A stretch of DNA of 64,000 nt from Bombardia bombarda (lineage: Eukaryota > Ascomycota > Sordariomycetes > Sordariales > Lasiosphaeriaceae), in the NCBI GenBank assembly GCA_030512295.1, contig JAULSR010000005.1, positions 1,302,001 to 1,366,000 of the forward strand. The letters are read 5' to 3'. Positions 20,907 to 33,635 of this stretch are shown here, piece by piece (the first letter of the stretch is position 1; each line of letters begins with the position of its first letter). Below the pieces are notes generated by a model. The model saw only the letters and a list, made by a program, of their open reading frames with translations, was not told the origin of the DNA and searched no databases. Both the position numbers and the translations under genes were made by a program.

Positions 20907-23900
20907 CTATAACACCGTGCTTGTTCTGGTGCTGCCCGTGTTGTATTTCCGCACAAGCTCCTCGATCTTTGGAATCAGCTCGGGAATCCGGAATGGCTTT
21001 GAGATTACGTCATCCTGTTGATTCAAGGTCAGTTAGCAGTGCCCAGCTGGGTGTGTGCCCTGCATATAAAATGTCGATCGACTGCTGACAGACCGATGGT
21101 AACGACAGCAGATAAAGAGGAAGAAAAAAGAAAAAGAAAAACACTTGCAACACCGGCGGCCTTCGCATTCTCGATTTGCTCGGGCCTCGCATAGGCAGTG
21201 ACGGCGATTATGGGTATATGATGGGTGATGACGCCCGCCCTCTCGAGGCGGCGGATCTCGCGCGTGCAGCTCATGCCGTCCATCACAGGCATTTCCAGAT
21301 CCATCAAGATGACGGATATGTTCTGCCTGTTAGAACTACTACGGTCTTTGCTCTTTTCATCTTTAACCGCCGACGTCGCACCAGGACTGGAAGAAGAAAT
21401 TGGAAACGCCACGCCGTCACTTTGCGCGGCAGCCGCCTCGTCACTCCAGAATCGGGACTGCCGCAGGTTTTCCAGCGCCTCTCCGCCGTGATTGGCTACG
21501 TAGGTGTTATTCCCTGAAAGCTGCAGCTGTCGCTGTAGCACTCTCTGGTTCACCAGGTTGTCCTCCACTATCAGGATATCCAGCGATGGACCAGCGCCGC
21601 CGGGACCACGAGCAGGAAATACTGATGATGGTGGTGGATAGGTGCTGGCACGGGCGGGTTCTTTTGGCAAAGGGACAGGCGCCGTGGGAAACTGGACCTG
21701 CCGATTCAACGTGTCGATGCGCGGTTTAGGTGGACTAGGCTTGGGCGTAGGGGCGGTCGAGGAAGGACCAGAATCAAGGTTCTCTGATCTGCGGCTTTTG
21801 ATATAAAAGGCAAAAGTGCTACCTTCGCCCTTCTGCGATTGCACTCCGATCTGGCCGCCTTGAAGCTCGGTCAATATCCGGCAGATGAAAAGACCAAGAC
21901 CGGATCCACCATACTGAACATGAGTTCTGGGGCTGGCCTGGGAAAATCGCTGAAAGAGTATCTTCTTCTCGTCGCCGTCTAAGCCTGGGCCGGTATCTGT
22001 GACGGCCAGGTGGAGGTTGATCTTTTCGCCATTAGCCCATTCAGCATCGTCGGTAATATCTTTCTGGTCTGGATGTCGTGGAGGAAAGTACGAGAGACTC
22101 GACGTTGAGATATCTCTGGACGCTCCAAGACTGATGACAATCGACCGCGTCGGCCTCCCTTGGGTGAACTTGATCGCATTGGTCATTAGATTAATAAGGA
22201 CCTGGCGCAGACGCGATGGGTCAAGCTTCACCCAGTCGATGGCCAAATCTTTATACGACTGCTCGAGGCGGAATTGCCCTTTTATGTCATTAGAGTTGAG
22301 CTCGGCCTCAAACATCCTGAGGACGTTCTGCACAACCGTGACCGGCTTCACGTCGACCGGCGTCACCAGCAACAAGTTGGAATCGAGCTTCGACAGAGTC
22401 AAAATGTCGTCCACAATCCGTTTCTGGTGGCCGGCACAGAGCGAAATAGTATTCGCAGCCTCCACGCAGCTGTCTAGCAGCATATTCAGAGTGCCAGAGA
22501 CGTATAAGGCAGGGTCCTCCTGTCTGTACCGGGTCAGGCCAGATGATATCTCATCAGCGCATTGGAGGATGGCGCTTAGAGGATTCCGCATCTCATGGCT
22601 TGTTATATCGATGAAGTTCTCCTGCTGACGCTTCATCTCCACCGCCTCCTCTCGCCTCTGCTTCTGGAAATCCTCCGCCCATTTCTGCTGCGAAATATCC
22701 GTGATACAGCCGAATATGCTCTTCAGGTCGCCTAGTTCGTCCTTCTCTGGATATGCGCTCATCAGCGCCCACGTATCAACCAAATGGCCGTCGATGATCT
22801 GCCTGGAGCCCCTGAAGCGAAATTCGTGCGTCACAGCGGCCTTCTCTTCGACTAGGCGCCGCCAAACGCCCTCGACCCCAGGCCTATCTTCATCCCTAAT
22901 GCTCTGCATCCAGCCGTCCAGTGTATGTGTACTCCTCTCGTGGCCTGAAATATTCCACCACATCTCGTTGCAGTAATTGATGTGGCCATGGCCATCGGCG
23001 ATAAACAGACCCACAGGTCCAAACTCGGCCATTCTTGTAAACCGATATTCGCTTTCAACAGCCTCCTGGGTTCGAAGGTGCAGTTGCATTGAAAGTCGCT
23101 GTCTGTCAAGGGCAGCCAGACGCGCGGCTCGCTGGCCTCGCTTGATCTCCTCTTCAAATAACACTACGGACGCCATCGAGGTCGCCAGCTGGCGGGAGAG
23201 GAGGTTAACGAAAAGCTGATAGTCCGAGTCGTAATCTCGTCGCGGGTTGACGCCGAGCACGATGAACCCGACAACCATGTCTCCAGCGGTTGTGGGATGT
23301 ACCGGAAACACAACAATAGTCCGACAAGGGTCTCCAAACCCCCTCCAGTCAAGACCCTGGATCAAATCTGTTGGTAAAGTGCCGTCACTTTCGCTGAGAA
23401 CGATCGGGCTAGCTGAGAGCGTCATAGACTCTCGCATATAAGGTGCAAATCCCTCGTCGCTCGTCCTCAAGTCTATCGAAGTTATCGCGCATGGATGCCC
23501 TCCTGGAACACCTAGAGAACTTTCTAATGTGATCGAAGGAGGATTCGAAAAAGTTGCCGAGTTCATAGACGAGACATCGCTCTCGCTGTCCACACTGACC
23601 GAATAGACAAGGGCGAATGGAACATCATAGCCGTTATACTCCAACCCCGACTGGACCTGCTCCCAGAACCCGTTCACCTCACGAGCCTGCGACGTTTTTA
23701 CGCCGATCTCTTGAAGCGTAAGCATCCTGCGCTCGTTGATCTTTCGCCTGGTGTTTTCGAAAGCCGGGTTATAGAGAGCGACCACCGACCCATCTCCACC
23801 GACCAGGGGGATGATTGCCCAGTTGAAAAAGGTCTCTTCCAAGAAACCGTGGCGCGTCAGGAAGAGTATATCGTCATGCTTCATCATGGCATCTCCGTTG

Positions 23901-25816
23901 CTCCAAGCTGCGTGGAAAATCGGCTCCATTTTGGGCCAAAGTTCATGCCAAACATCCTGATACCTCGCTCCCATCAACTGCGGATGTTTTTGGCCCGCAA
24001 GCGAGATGTAGGCTTCGTTGTAGATGGCGACGAATTGCGGGCCCCAGTACATGGCTGCCGGGTGGGGGCTTCCCATAATCATATTGGACATGATGCGCAA
24101 GTCGGCTGACCACAGCTCTATAGGGCCCAGAGGCGTAGACGCCCAGTCGATGGATCGCGCGAAGCGGTGGTGGACGCCGAAGTTCGGATCATCGGGTGGT
24201 ATCCGCGTCCAGTCAAACGTCATCTGCACCTGTGCTGGATACGGTGTCATGAGCGCTAGGTCTTGCATGGACAGGATTGGAGCATCCGTCATCGCCTCGG
24301 TTCTGCCCCTGGGCTCCGAATGGGCTCGGGGGCGTGCGGTCCATGGCAGGGCCGATGGCGAAGCCACGGCTTCCACTGCTCCAAAGTAATCGATGTCTCC
24401 CTCATCGCGGCGTTCGTTCGGCGTCGGTACTTCCTGGCCGGGAGTCGGGCCCTGCGCTCTCTGGTCCAGCACCGAGGATGGTTGCGCTATGGGCTGTGGC
24501 GAAGTCGGACTGGTCGAGACCACACTGATGTTTCCGCTTACAAACCGAAATCGCCTCCTTATTGTCGAACACGTCCAGCTGATTCCACCATACGAAAAAG
24601 ACGGAAGACACACATCCATTGACTCGTTGTTCTTCACAAAGCTGACTATCCATGCCCTGAAATGGGCGAATTCGAGACTGTGGTCCGGGTCCGTTGTATC
24701 CGGCTGCAGCAGCTCCAAAACGCCATGCGCTGCTCTCAGTGAAGCATTAGCAAAGATAGAATGCAAAGGGCCAGGGGCGAAATTGGCAGAGTTGTTGAGG
24801 TCGACGATAAATGTCGGTCTCTCGTCCTGTTCCAACAGCTCGACCACACCTATGCCCTGAAGCAGCGGAATGACGGCGGGATAGGGCCGGCCATCTGGGC
24901 TGCGCATCGAGTCGGGGCCTTCTGTGGATGTCCAGCTGCCTGGCGTGCTTGTCGACCTTGCAGGGCTCGCTGTCGTGACTTGGCTCTTGGGGAGGCGTAA
25001 GGTGGTAACTCCGTCGTCAGTGTCCTGGACGCCACCCATCATAGAAGGCGCAACGCCCGAGGAGGAAAAGCTGGGCGGGCGGGATGTCATATGTCTGGAC
25101 GAGTTCGAAAAGAAAAGAGGCGAGGGGAGATTTGGCTGGACAGCCGCGATTTCGCCCACGGTTCGAGGAGGCGGAGGTAGAGATAAGCTGCTGGGAGCGA
25201 CAAGTCGCGGTTTCTTGGATGGTGATTCGAGTGCGTGCGGCGTCTTGAGCTTCTCCTCCTCGGAAGGCCTCTTGCCCAAAGAGCCTGGCGAACCTCCTCG
25301 TCCTCCCAGCTCGGCCTCGGAATCCGAGAGCGGTGTTGGTGCTGGTGGTGATGCTAGTGCTTCTGGCGCTTCTGATGGCGTCGTCTGGTATCTGGAGGAG
25401 GAGGATGATGGGAGCGGAGCAGGAGCAGGACTAGAATGATGGCGGACTACGGTGGAAGAGGTCAGACCATACCGGCTGATTTCAGGCGTCCATCCGCCTA
25501 CAAGCTGCTCGACCTTCCTGGCAGTCTCGCTGGACACGCGATGGTTGTTCTGGCGGATGGATTGGGCGAGGGGACCTGGAGGGTGCGGGCGATGGCTGGA
25601 AGGTGAGTGAGCGAGGTGCAAAGCCGGGGACGGGCCTGCAGACGGGTTTGCGGCTGCGGTTGCGGTGGCGGTTGCGGCTGCTGTTGTGGTTGTGGTTGTG
25701 GTTGTGGTTGCGGTTGCGGTTGCGGTTGCGGGAAGGGTGGGAAGCTGCGAGCCCAGGGCGGCGGTAGTGGACTGCGGAGAAATACGGGGCTCAGCCGTAT
25801 TATCGTCCAGCTTCAT
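20907..25816 (-). CDS. Hybrid sensor histidine kinase (PAS-HisKA-HATPase-REC)
   Basis: CDS complement(join(20907..21014,21149..25816)), 1,591 aa. It autophosphorylates on His and passes phosphate to its own receiver, then to an HPt protein (Ypd1 type). Residues 1-300 are disordered with a Thr/Ala run. Sensor-like segments follow around 320-430, 540-900 (GPQFVAIYNEAYISLAG, PAS/GAF-like) and a PAS at about 925-1040 (GPVGLFIADGHGHINYCN). The H-box SHEMRNPLSA has His1074. The N-box INLMTNAIKF is near 1205, the G-boxes VTDTGPGLDG and GGSGLGLFI near 1280-1305. The receiver has acidic Glu1418/Asp1419, phospho-acceptor Asp1506 (LMDLEMPVMDG) and the Lys of ISKPF encoded by exon 2. The only intron is GC-AG and phase 0; splicing restores AAGVDDVISKPF. 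The start is the first ATG in the frame; upstream exons cannot be excluded. It is a soluble type without transmembrane helices; I do not assign the fungal HHK group. Confidence 0.92.
21015..21148 (-). other. GC-AG intron in the receiver domain
   Basis: Reading the minus strand, the exon ends ...GGTGTT and the intron begins GCAAGT, ending CAACAG before GATGAC. No GT donor gives an open, family-like receiver: using the nearby GTGTTT shifts into a stop. GCAAGT is the standard consensus of the GC-AG minority class. Confidence 0.85.
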
Positions 25817-28800
25817 GAAGCAGGATGAAGCCGTCTCGGGAATTGCACGAGGCGCTACGAAGGCACCCCGCAGCACAAACAAACAAGGTCGCTTCTACTA
25901 CAAAAATATCAGACTCGGCGATTTCGATTTCCCTCCACCGACGATCGTGATGACCGACAACAACCGTTCAACAACCAGGCAGGGGCCTGGCACTGGGGCC
26001 ATTGATGGGAGGACGCGGGAAAAGTCTTGGGGTTGGAGCGGCCGTGGAGCCGGGGCGGGCCGGGCCTGTGTCTGTATCCTGAGAGGATGCAGAGGATGCT
26101 TGCAGCCTTTCTGGGACTGTGACTCTAGTGTTTGGCGCAGGCAGCATCAGGGTGATCACGGCGATCGTATTCGTGGCCGACATGCGTAGGAGATACTCGG
26201 AAGGAGGAAGAGATGATGATGACGCAAAAAAAGTCCAAGGCCCACCAGCACAGAAGACACAAACAGTAGTCTAAGTCTAGCAGTGGACATGCGGATGGGA
26301 AGGGGTGATGGGGAGAGGCTGGCACGCGCACACCGCAGAGGCAGAACCGAACCTGGAACGTCTCACACACACAACAACACCACTGGAGAGTTGACAGACA
26401 GAGAGATAGACAGCGGGCAACCCAACAGGCCGATAACAACAGCAGCAGCAGTGACCACCAGGTAGCTCAGCACCTAGTGTACCTTAAGGTAGGTAGGGGG
26501 TAGCTAAGCTCCAAGGCAAGGTTGGTATCGGCGTGATTAGGGTTCTGCGCCGACCTGGAGATGTGAAATTAGCCCATTGACTAATAACTAGGTGAGTAGT
26601 GAGATTCAGGTCGACGGGAGCATAGAGGATGGAAAGCCAGCACTCGACGCGTGGGGAGGAGCACCCAAGATACCTCAGTAAAATAGGCGAAGCGGTCGAT
26701 GCGAAAAAAAGAATCCCAACCTCTGGAGGAGGTAGATAGGGACCAGAAAGTCAGACACCAGACCAGATGGAATAGCGCTTGTCACAGGTTGAGGACGCCT
26801 GCCATTGCCATTGCTGCTTCCCTCCCCCCGTGAACGCGTGGGTTGGGCTGTAAGCTAGCTCGCTGAAGAGGTACTGTACCTACCTGAACCATTCAAAGTA
26901 CCTGGCTGCTCAGGGAGGTAGGTACTGGTGTAAAGTTGGTGGACGATCTCCACCCAGTGGCTTTCACGCATCGAGAGAGACTGAGAGAGACAGCGCGCGG
27001 CGACCTGGCGACTGGCGAGCGAGCATGAATGACGGGTGTGTCGACACCTTGTTGCCCACCCACGCAACAAGCCCGGCTCAAGTGGGGACAGGGAGGGAAA
27101 AACTGACAGGGGTTGCGGGGTCTATGGCGGTCTGGAGCTTTCTCGTACAATTTTGACCATCGTGTTGTGGACGGCACTACCCTACAACCCCCCTGCAATC
27201 CCTGCGGGCCCATGTACTTGCAAACACATCATTCGATGATGGGCGCGGGGGATGATGCCGCGAGAGCCCATGGTCAAAAACACAGAATTCCATGATGCGC
27301 CGTCATTTGAATCGATGAGCATGCACCCGACACTGAAAACAGTAGTAGAGTGTAGCTACCAATTTAACTTTTTTATACCTGCCGTTAACAGGAAATGGAT
27401 ACGGGGTAGCAAGAAAAAAAAGGAAGCTTCCACAGCAGGACCCAGAGCAACCAAGTAGATGGATGTAAGGCAACGCTGCTACCGCACGTGTCAGGTAAGC
27501 ACCCGAGGCCCTATCTAGGCTGTAGGTCCTCAATTATTGGTGTTCTTTGCTGTCTGTTTTAGGGGATATTCTCTCGGAGCCCGCCATTGCACCCGGCAAT
27601 TGTTTCGACATGCACGGAAAAGAAATAAAAATCACATAAAACTGCCCGTACCCAGTCAAAGTCATCAGCATCTCCCACTGTTCCCATTCATTCATTCATT
27701 CTTCAACACCATTCCCCACCCATTGATAAGTACCTCAACGGCCCTATCCATTGTTTCCAGCGCTGCCCGCCCTAAAAGAAGGTAAAACATCGAACCTCTG
27801 GGGGAGGAAGGATCGATCAGACAAACGACGGGTTCCAAATTCGGAAGTCATCAGGGAGCCGGGCGGCAGGTAATCAGTTTTTTTGTGGGGTTCATGCAGA
27901 TCTCTCAGGTTCTGGAAGGGCCGGTCTTTCCTCGACTTTGTGTGTCAGTGTGTGAGGTGTGTGTACAAAGGACTTGGCAGAGCACAAACAACCAAGAGAA
28001 AACCCACCACCCATCATCAGCCGCAAAACCTCCCCGTGTTACCTCAAACATGGAAGCATTATTTCATGATGCAGTTTACTCCGTCTCTCTTACCTATAGG
28101 TGTCCACCCCCCCACACGGAGCTAACCAGCTGGAGCCCGTGGTTTGATGGGCAGAGAAGAGCAGGGCATCTCGAGATCGAATTTTGGTCCATCGATCTGT
28201 TAATTGCGGGTTTTTGGTATGGGGTATTGAGAAGTATTCCATTCTCCATACGAAGTGTTCCGATCACCTTCGATGCCGAGAGGACCAAGGTACCTACCTA
28301 GGGGCTCAAGGACAGCCTGGGCATGTCAGTGTTTCTGATTTGGGTCGGTTGCGTGCTCGCTCCAAGCCAATGGAGGTATGTATATACGACTCAAGTACCC
28401 TAACTATTGACTCAATACTGGCTATGAAATCTTAAAATCCAACGGTTTTTGTCTATTTATGGTCAGCCTTGGGGAAGGATCTACCTAGACCTTAAGGGGG
28501 TACTACTTACTACCTACTCTACGGGTCGTCTTTATCTGTGTTGTGTTTATCTTTGAAGAACGGCGAGAGATTACTCGTCACGCGACATTACTACTACGTA
28601 CCGAGTAAGCGCTTATTTTACCTCGTCAATGGTACAATTCGCAGGTCAGTAAGTGCCTCCTGAGGAGCCTACAAGACGAGGAGTGACTTCCACAGGTGCG
28701 GAGGGCAGCTTGTTGATGAATTAAATCCATGTTATGGTCGTCGACGAAGCAGGTGCATTATGGAGGGAATCTGAGTAGCAGATACGTTCAGGTATCTCTT

Positions 28801-31800
28801 CAACTTTCCAGTGGAAAACTAATATCAGCTTGAACTACATGAGGGAAAGAAGAAGCACAGTCAGCCGATGAAAACAGACAAGTCACTTCTTTGCGTTTCC
28901 TCGTTTCGGTCTTATATCTTGAGCGCTCTTGAGCACCTGCTCAAGCATCAGTATGTACCTATGTACAATACACTTCGTTCACCGGCTTGAAGAGATAGGT
29001 AAACCACTCACAATCCCTGGACGTGCTACTGCTACTACTGCTACTGCTTGGCTATCGCTTTTCAATAATAATATACCTGATCAGGGAAGCATGGTCAGCC
29101 GAGGGTGCCCGTTCATGCTTACCCTGACCGTTACCTCCGTCCTACCTCTACCCCCTACTCCATCCTTTTTGAATCCACACGTCTTATTCTGCATTGTGAC
29201 CGCTCTTCCTCCAGGAGCTACCCCTTGTACATACACTACAATGAATGTATTCACCAATGTCTTCGTCCCTCCCCCATACCGTCTCGTTCTAGAACATATG
29301 GGCCATGTTATCCCAAACTTGATCAGGGGGCCGGTCTATCCGAGTGAGTGCATGCAGCAATGGTATTTCCGAGGGTGCATAGACGTCTCGCTTTGATCTA
29401 CATGGCCAGGGGGTTGCTTGGTTTTAGTCGTCATTGGTGTGCGGTGCTTCCACACACACGCATGCTTGAGGTTAGTGGCCAATATATTGCTTCTGCCTGT
29501 CATGTACTTTGTTCGGATCCGTGGCTGTCCTATTCCATCATGCAATTTATTGCTTTCTGGCTGCATATCGAAGGTAGACAGCAACTTCTATGTCATTGAG
29601 ATTCTCGGTTGTCGGCAATTGTGTTCTGAATATATTCCTGGTGGTCACGCCTTGGCGGGCAAGACTGTCACTTTTGCATTTATGTGCGCCCAACCCCCCA
29701 TCACACTTCGATGAGTCTCTAGCATAAAATAGTTAGGATACTAACGTTGCGAGGGATACGAATAAAAAAGAGAGATATTTCCCATCCCGAATCATGAAAT
29801 TCTGTCCTCGAGCTGTCATCAATTCCTTCGCGGTCTTCTACCGCGTTTCTCTCATATTCAATGCTTTTCTTTCCTCGTTTACGCAGGGACGAAATGTTCG
29901 ACATCTGAGAAATGGAGGGGATGTAACCAATCTCAAGACATGGTAAACCACTCCAGGCCCTGTTTACGGCCTTCTCTCTTCGACCTCGTCCTTCATTGTC
30001 CACAAAGACATAATCAGGCTGATGAGTTTTTCCCTCAAGTAAGAGAGTCTTCTCCAGTCCTCGGTCGACTGCGAAAATGTCACTAGGTATATAACAAAAC
30101 CCCTGTTGCGGGCTACTACTCTGCGCCTTGAATCATGAACATCCGGTTCGTTGGGGGCTTGATTGATATCAGAATGAATCAATATAGCGCCGTAGACTAT
30201 GTCTCTTATAGAAGGCTTGTGTTATTCCCTATCATTAATGGCAACTATATCAGCAACAGCGGATGTCATGGTCTGTTATAGTATACAAGAGGCCGTCGAA
30301 GACCAACCCCTTCTACATATCACCGCTTCTTGTCCTAACCACCCACTGTGCGAAATAACAATCAAGATCATGCCCTTAAAACAGTAGCCCCTTAAAACAG
30401 TAGCGACCTGTATAGCGTTGAAGGGTGTAGGTTCCAGATCTTGTAGTAAGCTCTGCTTTCTTCATGTTATGTATAGAAATTGAAGTGCATTTGGGGGCGC
30501 TAACACACGGTATCTTGCTATATGCCTGGTTGTGTCAAAGAAGGGGGCATTTACTTTAGGAACATCGGTGTTACCTTAGTCAGCAGGAAAAATATAACCA
30601 GCGATCAGCTGTCTAAGCAAGCCTTTGGTAAGCTCGAGGTAGCTATTTATTAGGCAGACAAGCCAGTTGATTTAGTAGCATATTAAGGAGACACATGGTG
30701 GCAAATTATTCTGTTCCCGCCAGCGTGGCAGGCGCCTCTTCAACGGCCCTGTAGATCACTGGCGGGCTAATGCAGGGACATGGACTTATCCATTACCTCC
30801 ATCCTGATTCCATATCCTCAAGCACTTGTGAGCAGTAATTGCCAACTGGGATATGGCTGCTCTTGAAGGCTGCCGGCTCCTTGGCGACATCTGGACGTAT
30901 TGCTCTGGTGGTCGGAGAAAGTGGTCCGGCAACCACAGGTCCATCTTATCAGTCGGTGCGGCAAGGAATGGCAGTCAAACTGGGTTGAACAATGCTTTGC
31001 AAAAGGAGATGACTCCCTCATGTTTGGATTTGATTGCCTGCGTGAGAGCGTGCTTTATCCCTGGGCGGGAAGTGTGCCTCGAGTTGTGTCAAGTCAAAGT
31101 CAACGTCAAAGTGGTGCAAGTGGAACCCCGCAAAAGGCACATGCGGGCGCTGTGGATGGTGATGAACCTGTGGTGGGGTCGACACCGCAGCGCACGAGCC
31201 ACCAGCTGCGGCCCGCTGTCCAGACGTGAGCTTATCGAGCCTATCTGCTGGGGCATTCCATGGAGGCAACTTCATGATAAAATGATAAGGTCGTGGTGCA
31301 TGAATTGACGGTGTGCTGCGCTGTGCTGTGATTGTGTGCTGGGTGCTTCGTTTCTCCTGACGGGCAGCGCCTCGCGGTGCAAACATGAGGAGATCAATGT
31401 CAGGCATCATCACACTGAAGCACACCACGGCGAGCGCCTACAGTGGGGTCTCTATCTGAGCGGTCGACCAACAAAAAGCCAGAGAACCGCCTCGAATACG
31501 ACTACCCGCCGCTGCCATCCCCATCATTTCCATCACCATCCTATGCGCGCACGGCAAGCTACCAGAATCCTGGGATGCGTTCTGCGCTACTACCGAGTAT
31601 CTCCTGGTTCGGTGCTTGCTTGAGCTGATATTTGGAAATGTGGTTTGGCTGCACGGTGGTTACTATTGATGGCAGCAGGTGTTTCTATTCCAGAGGGGGC
31701 TTCGACTTCAGCTGAGCGTCGCTGAGTGTCACCGTGGACCCCAACGAACCCCGACATGAACGCATTGTGCAACATTGCCAGCACGGAGACACTCAAATGG

Positions 31801-32708
31801 CGGCGTGTGCAGACAGATGAGGGCCAATTGGTCACCATCAAGGACGGTTCCATTGGGAGACCCTGAGAATCCCAAGTCCCTTCACACAGTGGTGCATGCT
31901 GGTTATAATAAGGTGATCAGCACACAGAGTTCGGTGTCGAGGGTGTGTGTGTTGTGTGGTGGTGGTGGTGGTGGTGGTTGACGATGGGACAGACCCCCCC
32001 TGCTGCTGAGATTTGGAGCATCTCCCCGCGTAGCGCCCTCGGTCGGGATGGGAGGGGGATCGGGCGCTTATACGCTGGCGCACCCATGGCTCTCCAGCCC
32101 TCCGATTGGGCGCGCTGCTGTGATTTGACCAGCAACCTGCATCTTCAGGCTGCTCGGCATGGGCCTCTTGAGCTTTGGGCGACTGCTTCCAGACTGGTGC
32201 TGCCGCCGCGGGAGGGACTGCATTGGCTAGGATTGGATCGGGGCGAGATGGTTGCATGGCCATTGGCTTTTGGCGTTTGCGTCGCCCGTGTCTTAAAATC
32301 AATGCTGTCGTCGTCCACCCCCTCTCCTCCTGTTCCTGCCTTGCGATTTTTGTGTGTCGAGGCCGGGCAAGCAATTAGATCTGAAGTTCGAAGTTCGAAA
32401 TTCGAAATTCGGAACTCGACTGTGCAGCAGCACTTCAATGTGAAGTGAAGCATCTCCAGCAAACTGCTGGCAGCCAGCGCAGAATCGACCCGATCCGACC
32501 GACCATCACACTCACTCACTCACCACCAAGTCAGCGCCGCTTTTCGGCGCCATTTCCAGGTTAGGCAGGGGACACGACCTGATAAGTGAGGGCATTCCAC
32601 AAATCGACTGTCAAACTCGACGGATAAGAAGGACCAGAACAAAGTCGCGATTGCTCTCTATGAGACGCGCATAATCCATCAACAAATTTCCCGTTAGAAC
32701 CGCTCAAA
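25817..32708. other. 6.9-kb gene-free interval
   Basis: Divergent promoters of the kinase and the membrane protein lie at its ends. No gene is supported. The sub-region about 28.4-30.8 kb is visibly less GC-rich and could hold a decayed (RIP-mutated) element, but no transposase or reverse transcriptase frame remains. Small features: TACCTTAAGGTA palindrome (26480-26491), a 15-bp direct repeat with core CCTTAAAACAGTAG near 30373-30403, and heptamer repeats at 32384-32418. Confidence 0.45.
32384..32418. repeat. Five tandem heptamers (AAGTTCG-like)
   Basis: AAGTTCG, AAGTTCG, AAATTCG, AAATTCG and GAACTCG in direct tandem, creating overlapping TTCGAA palindromes 290 bp before the membrane-protein start codon. 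Confidence 0.85.
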
Positions 32709-33635
32709 ATGGCGCGCACATACCGGATTTTCCACCGTATGTGGAGGGTCAAGAAGCCGCTGTACTGGGGCATGATCCCCGAGCTGGCTGGCGTTGTTGC
32801 TATGCTCGTGCTCTTTGGCGTGCAACAACCCGACCTATACCGTACTCTTTTCTGGCGCATTGGTTTTGAAAATGGGCTCAACTCCAACCCAAATATGATC
32901 CTCTATGCCTACGCAAACCACCGGGCACTGCCCACTATCCCCTTTGTGTGGTCACAGACGTGAGTTGCTCAACCTCAACCTCAACCAACCCCTCGTTACA
33001 CAAAGCTGACTCTCAACTTCAGCATCACAAACTTCAATGTGGCCATCTCGATTGTCTCCCTCTTCGTCCTCCTGGCCAAGATGATCGGCACCATCATGAA
33101 GATCTACTACCCCATCATCGGGGTTGTCCTCAATACCGCCTTGATCGGACTCTACGCCGCGAGTGTTTACGGGCAAGCCGGGCCAGACTACGCCGACGCG
33201 CGTTACCCAAGCCCGGTCGCCTGGTATCTCAGGAAGAGCTGCGACATTGCAAAGCCCTACAATGCCGTGAACAACTGCTACATGGCAAAGGGCACCTTTG
33301 CCGTGACCGTCTTCATGGTGTAAGTGCCTCCTATATATCTACCCAGCAAACAGACCTCATGGCTGACACTCCATTCTTCCAGAGCCCTATATCTCTTTAA
33401 CCTGGCCATTGCCATCTGGTCCATGCTGCCCAACCCAGAGCTGGACATGGCAGATTCTGACGAGGAGGATGACCACGTGAGGTCCACAACACCGACCGGC
33501 CCGACGTCGGACAAGCAGTGGGAGATGCAGCCCACTGCGTCCGGGGCCGCGGGGCCGGCGGGAGTACCATTTACCCCGAGAACGCAGGCCTTCCACACCC
33601 TGGACAGGAAACTACCATTGCGTTATGCCTCCTAA
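32709..33635 (+). CDS. Four-span membrane protein, MARVEL-like topology
   Basis: CDS join(32709..32959,33023..33319,33383..33635), 266 aa. Hydrophobic segments lie at about residues 22-39, 89-108, 112-134 and 173-197, with a long loop (40-88) between the first two and a loop (135-172) with two Cys (157, 169) between the last two. The tail after 200 is acidic then Ser/Thr/Pro-rich (DSDEEDD, TPTGPTS), probably cytosolic with the short basic N-terminus. This is the layout of fungal MARVEL/SUR7-like proteins, but no signature motif was found, so the family is inferred. Both introns are 63 bp and phase 2, with strong GTGAGT/GTAAGT donors. The start follows a clear AAAATGGC context. Confidence 0.85.

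Noticed and set aside
32384..32418. Heat-shock element
   Set aside because: TTC and GAA units are adjacent or spaced by one base, not by two as the trimer site requires.
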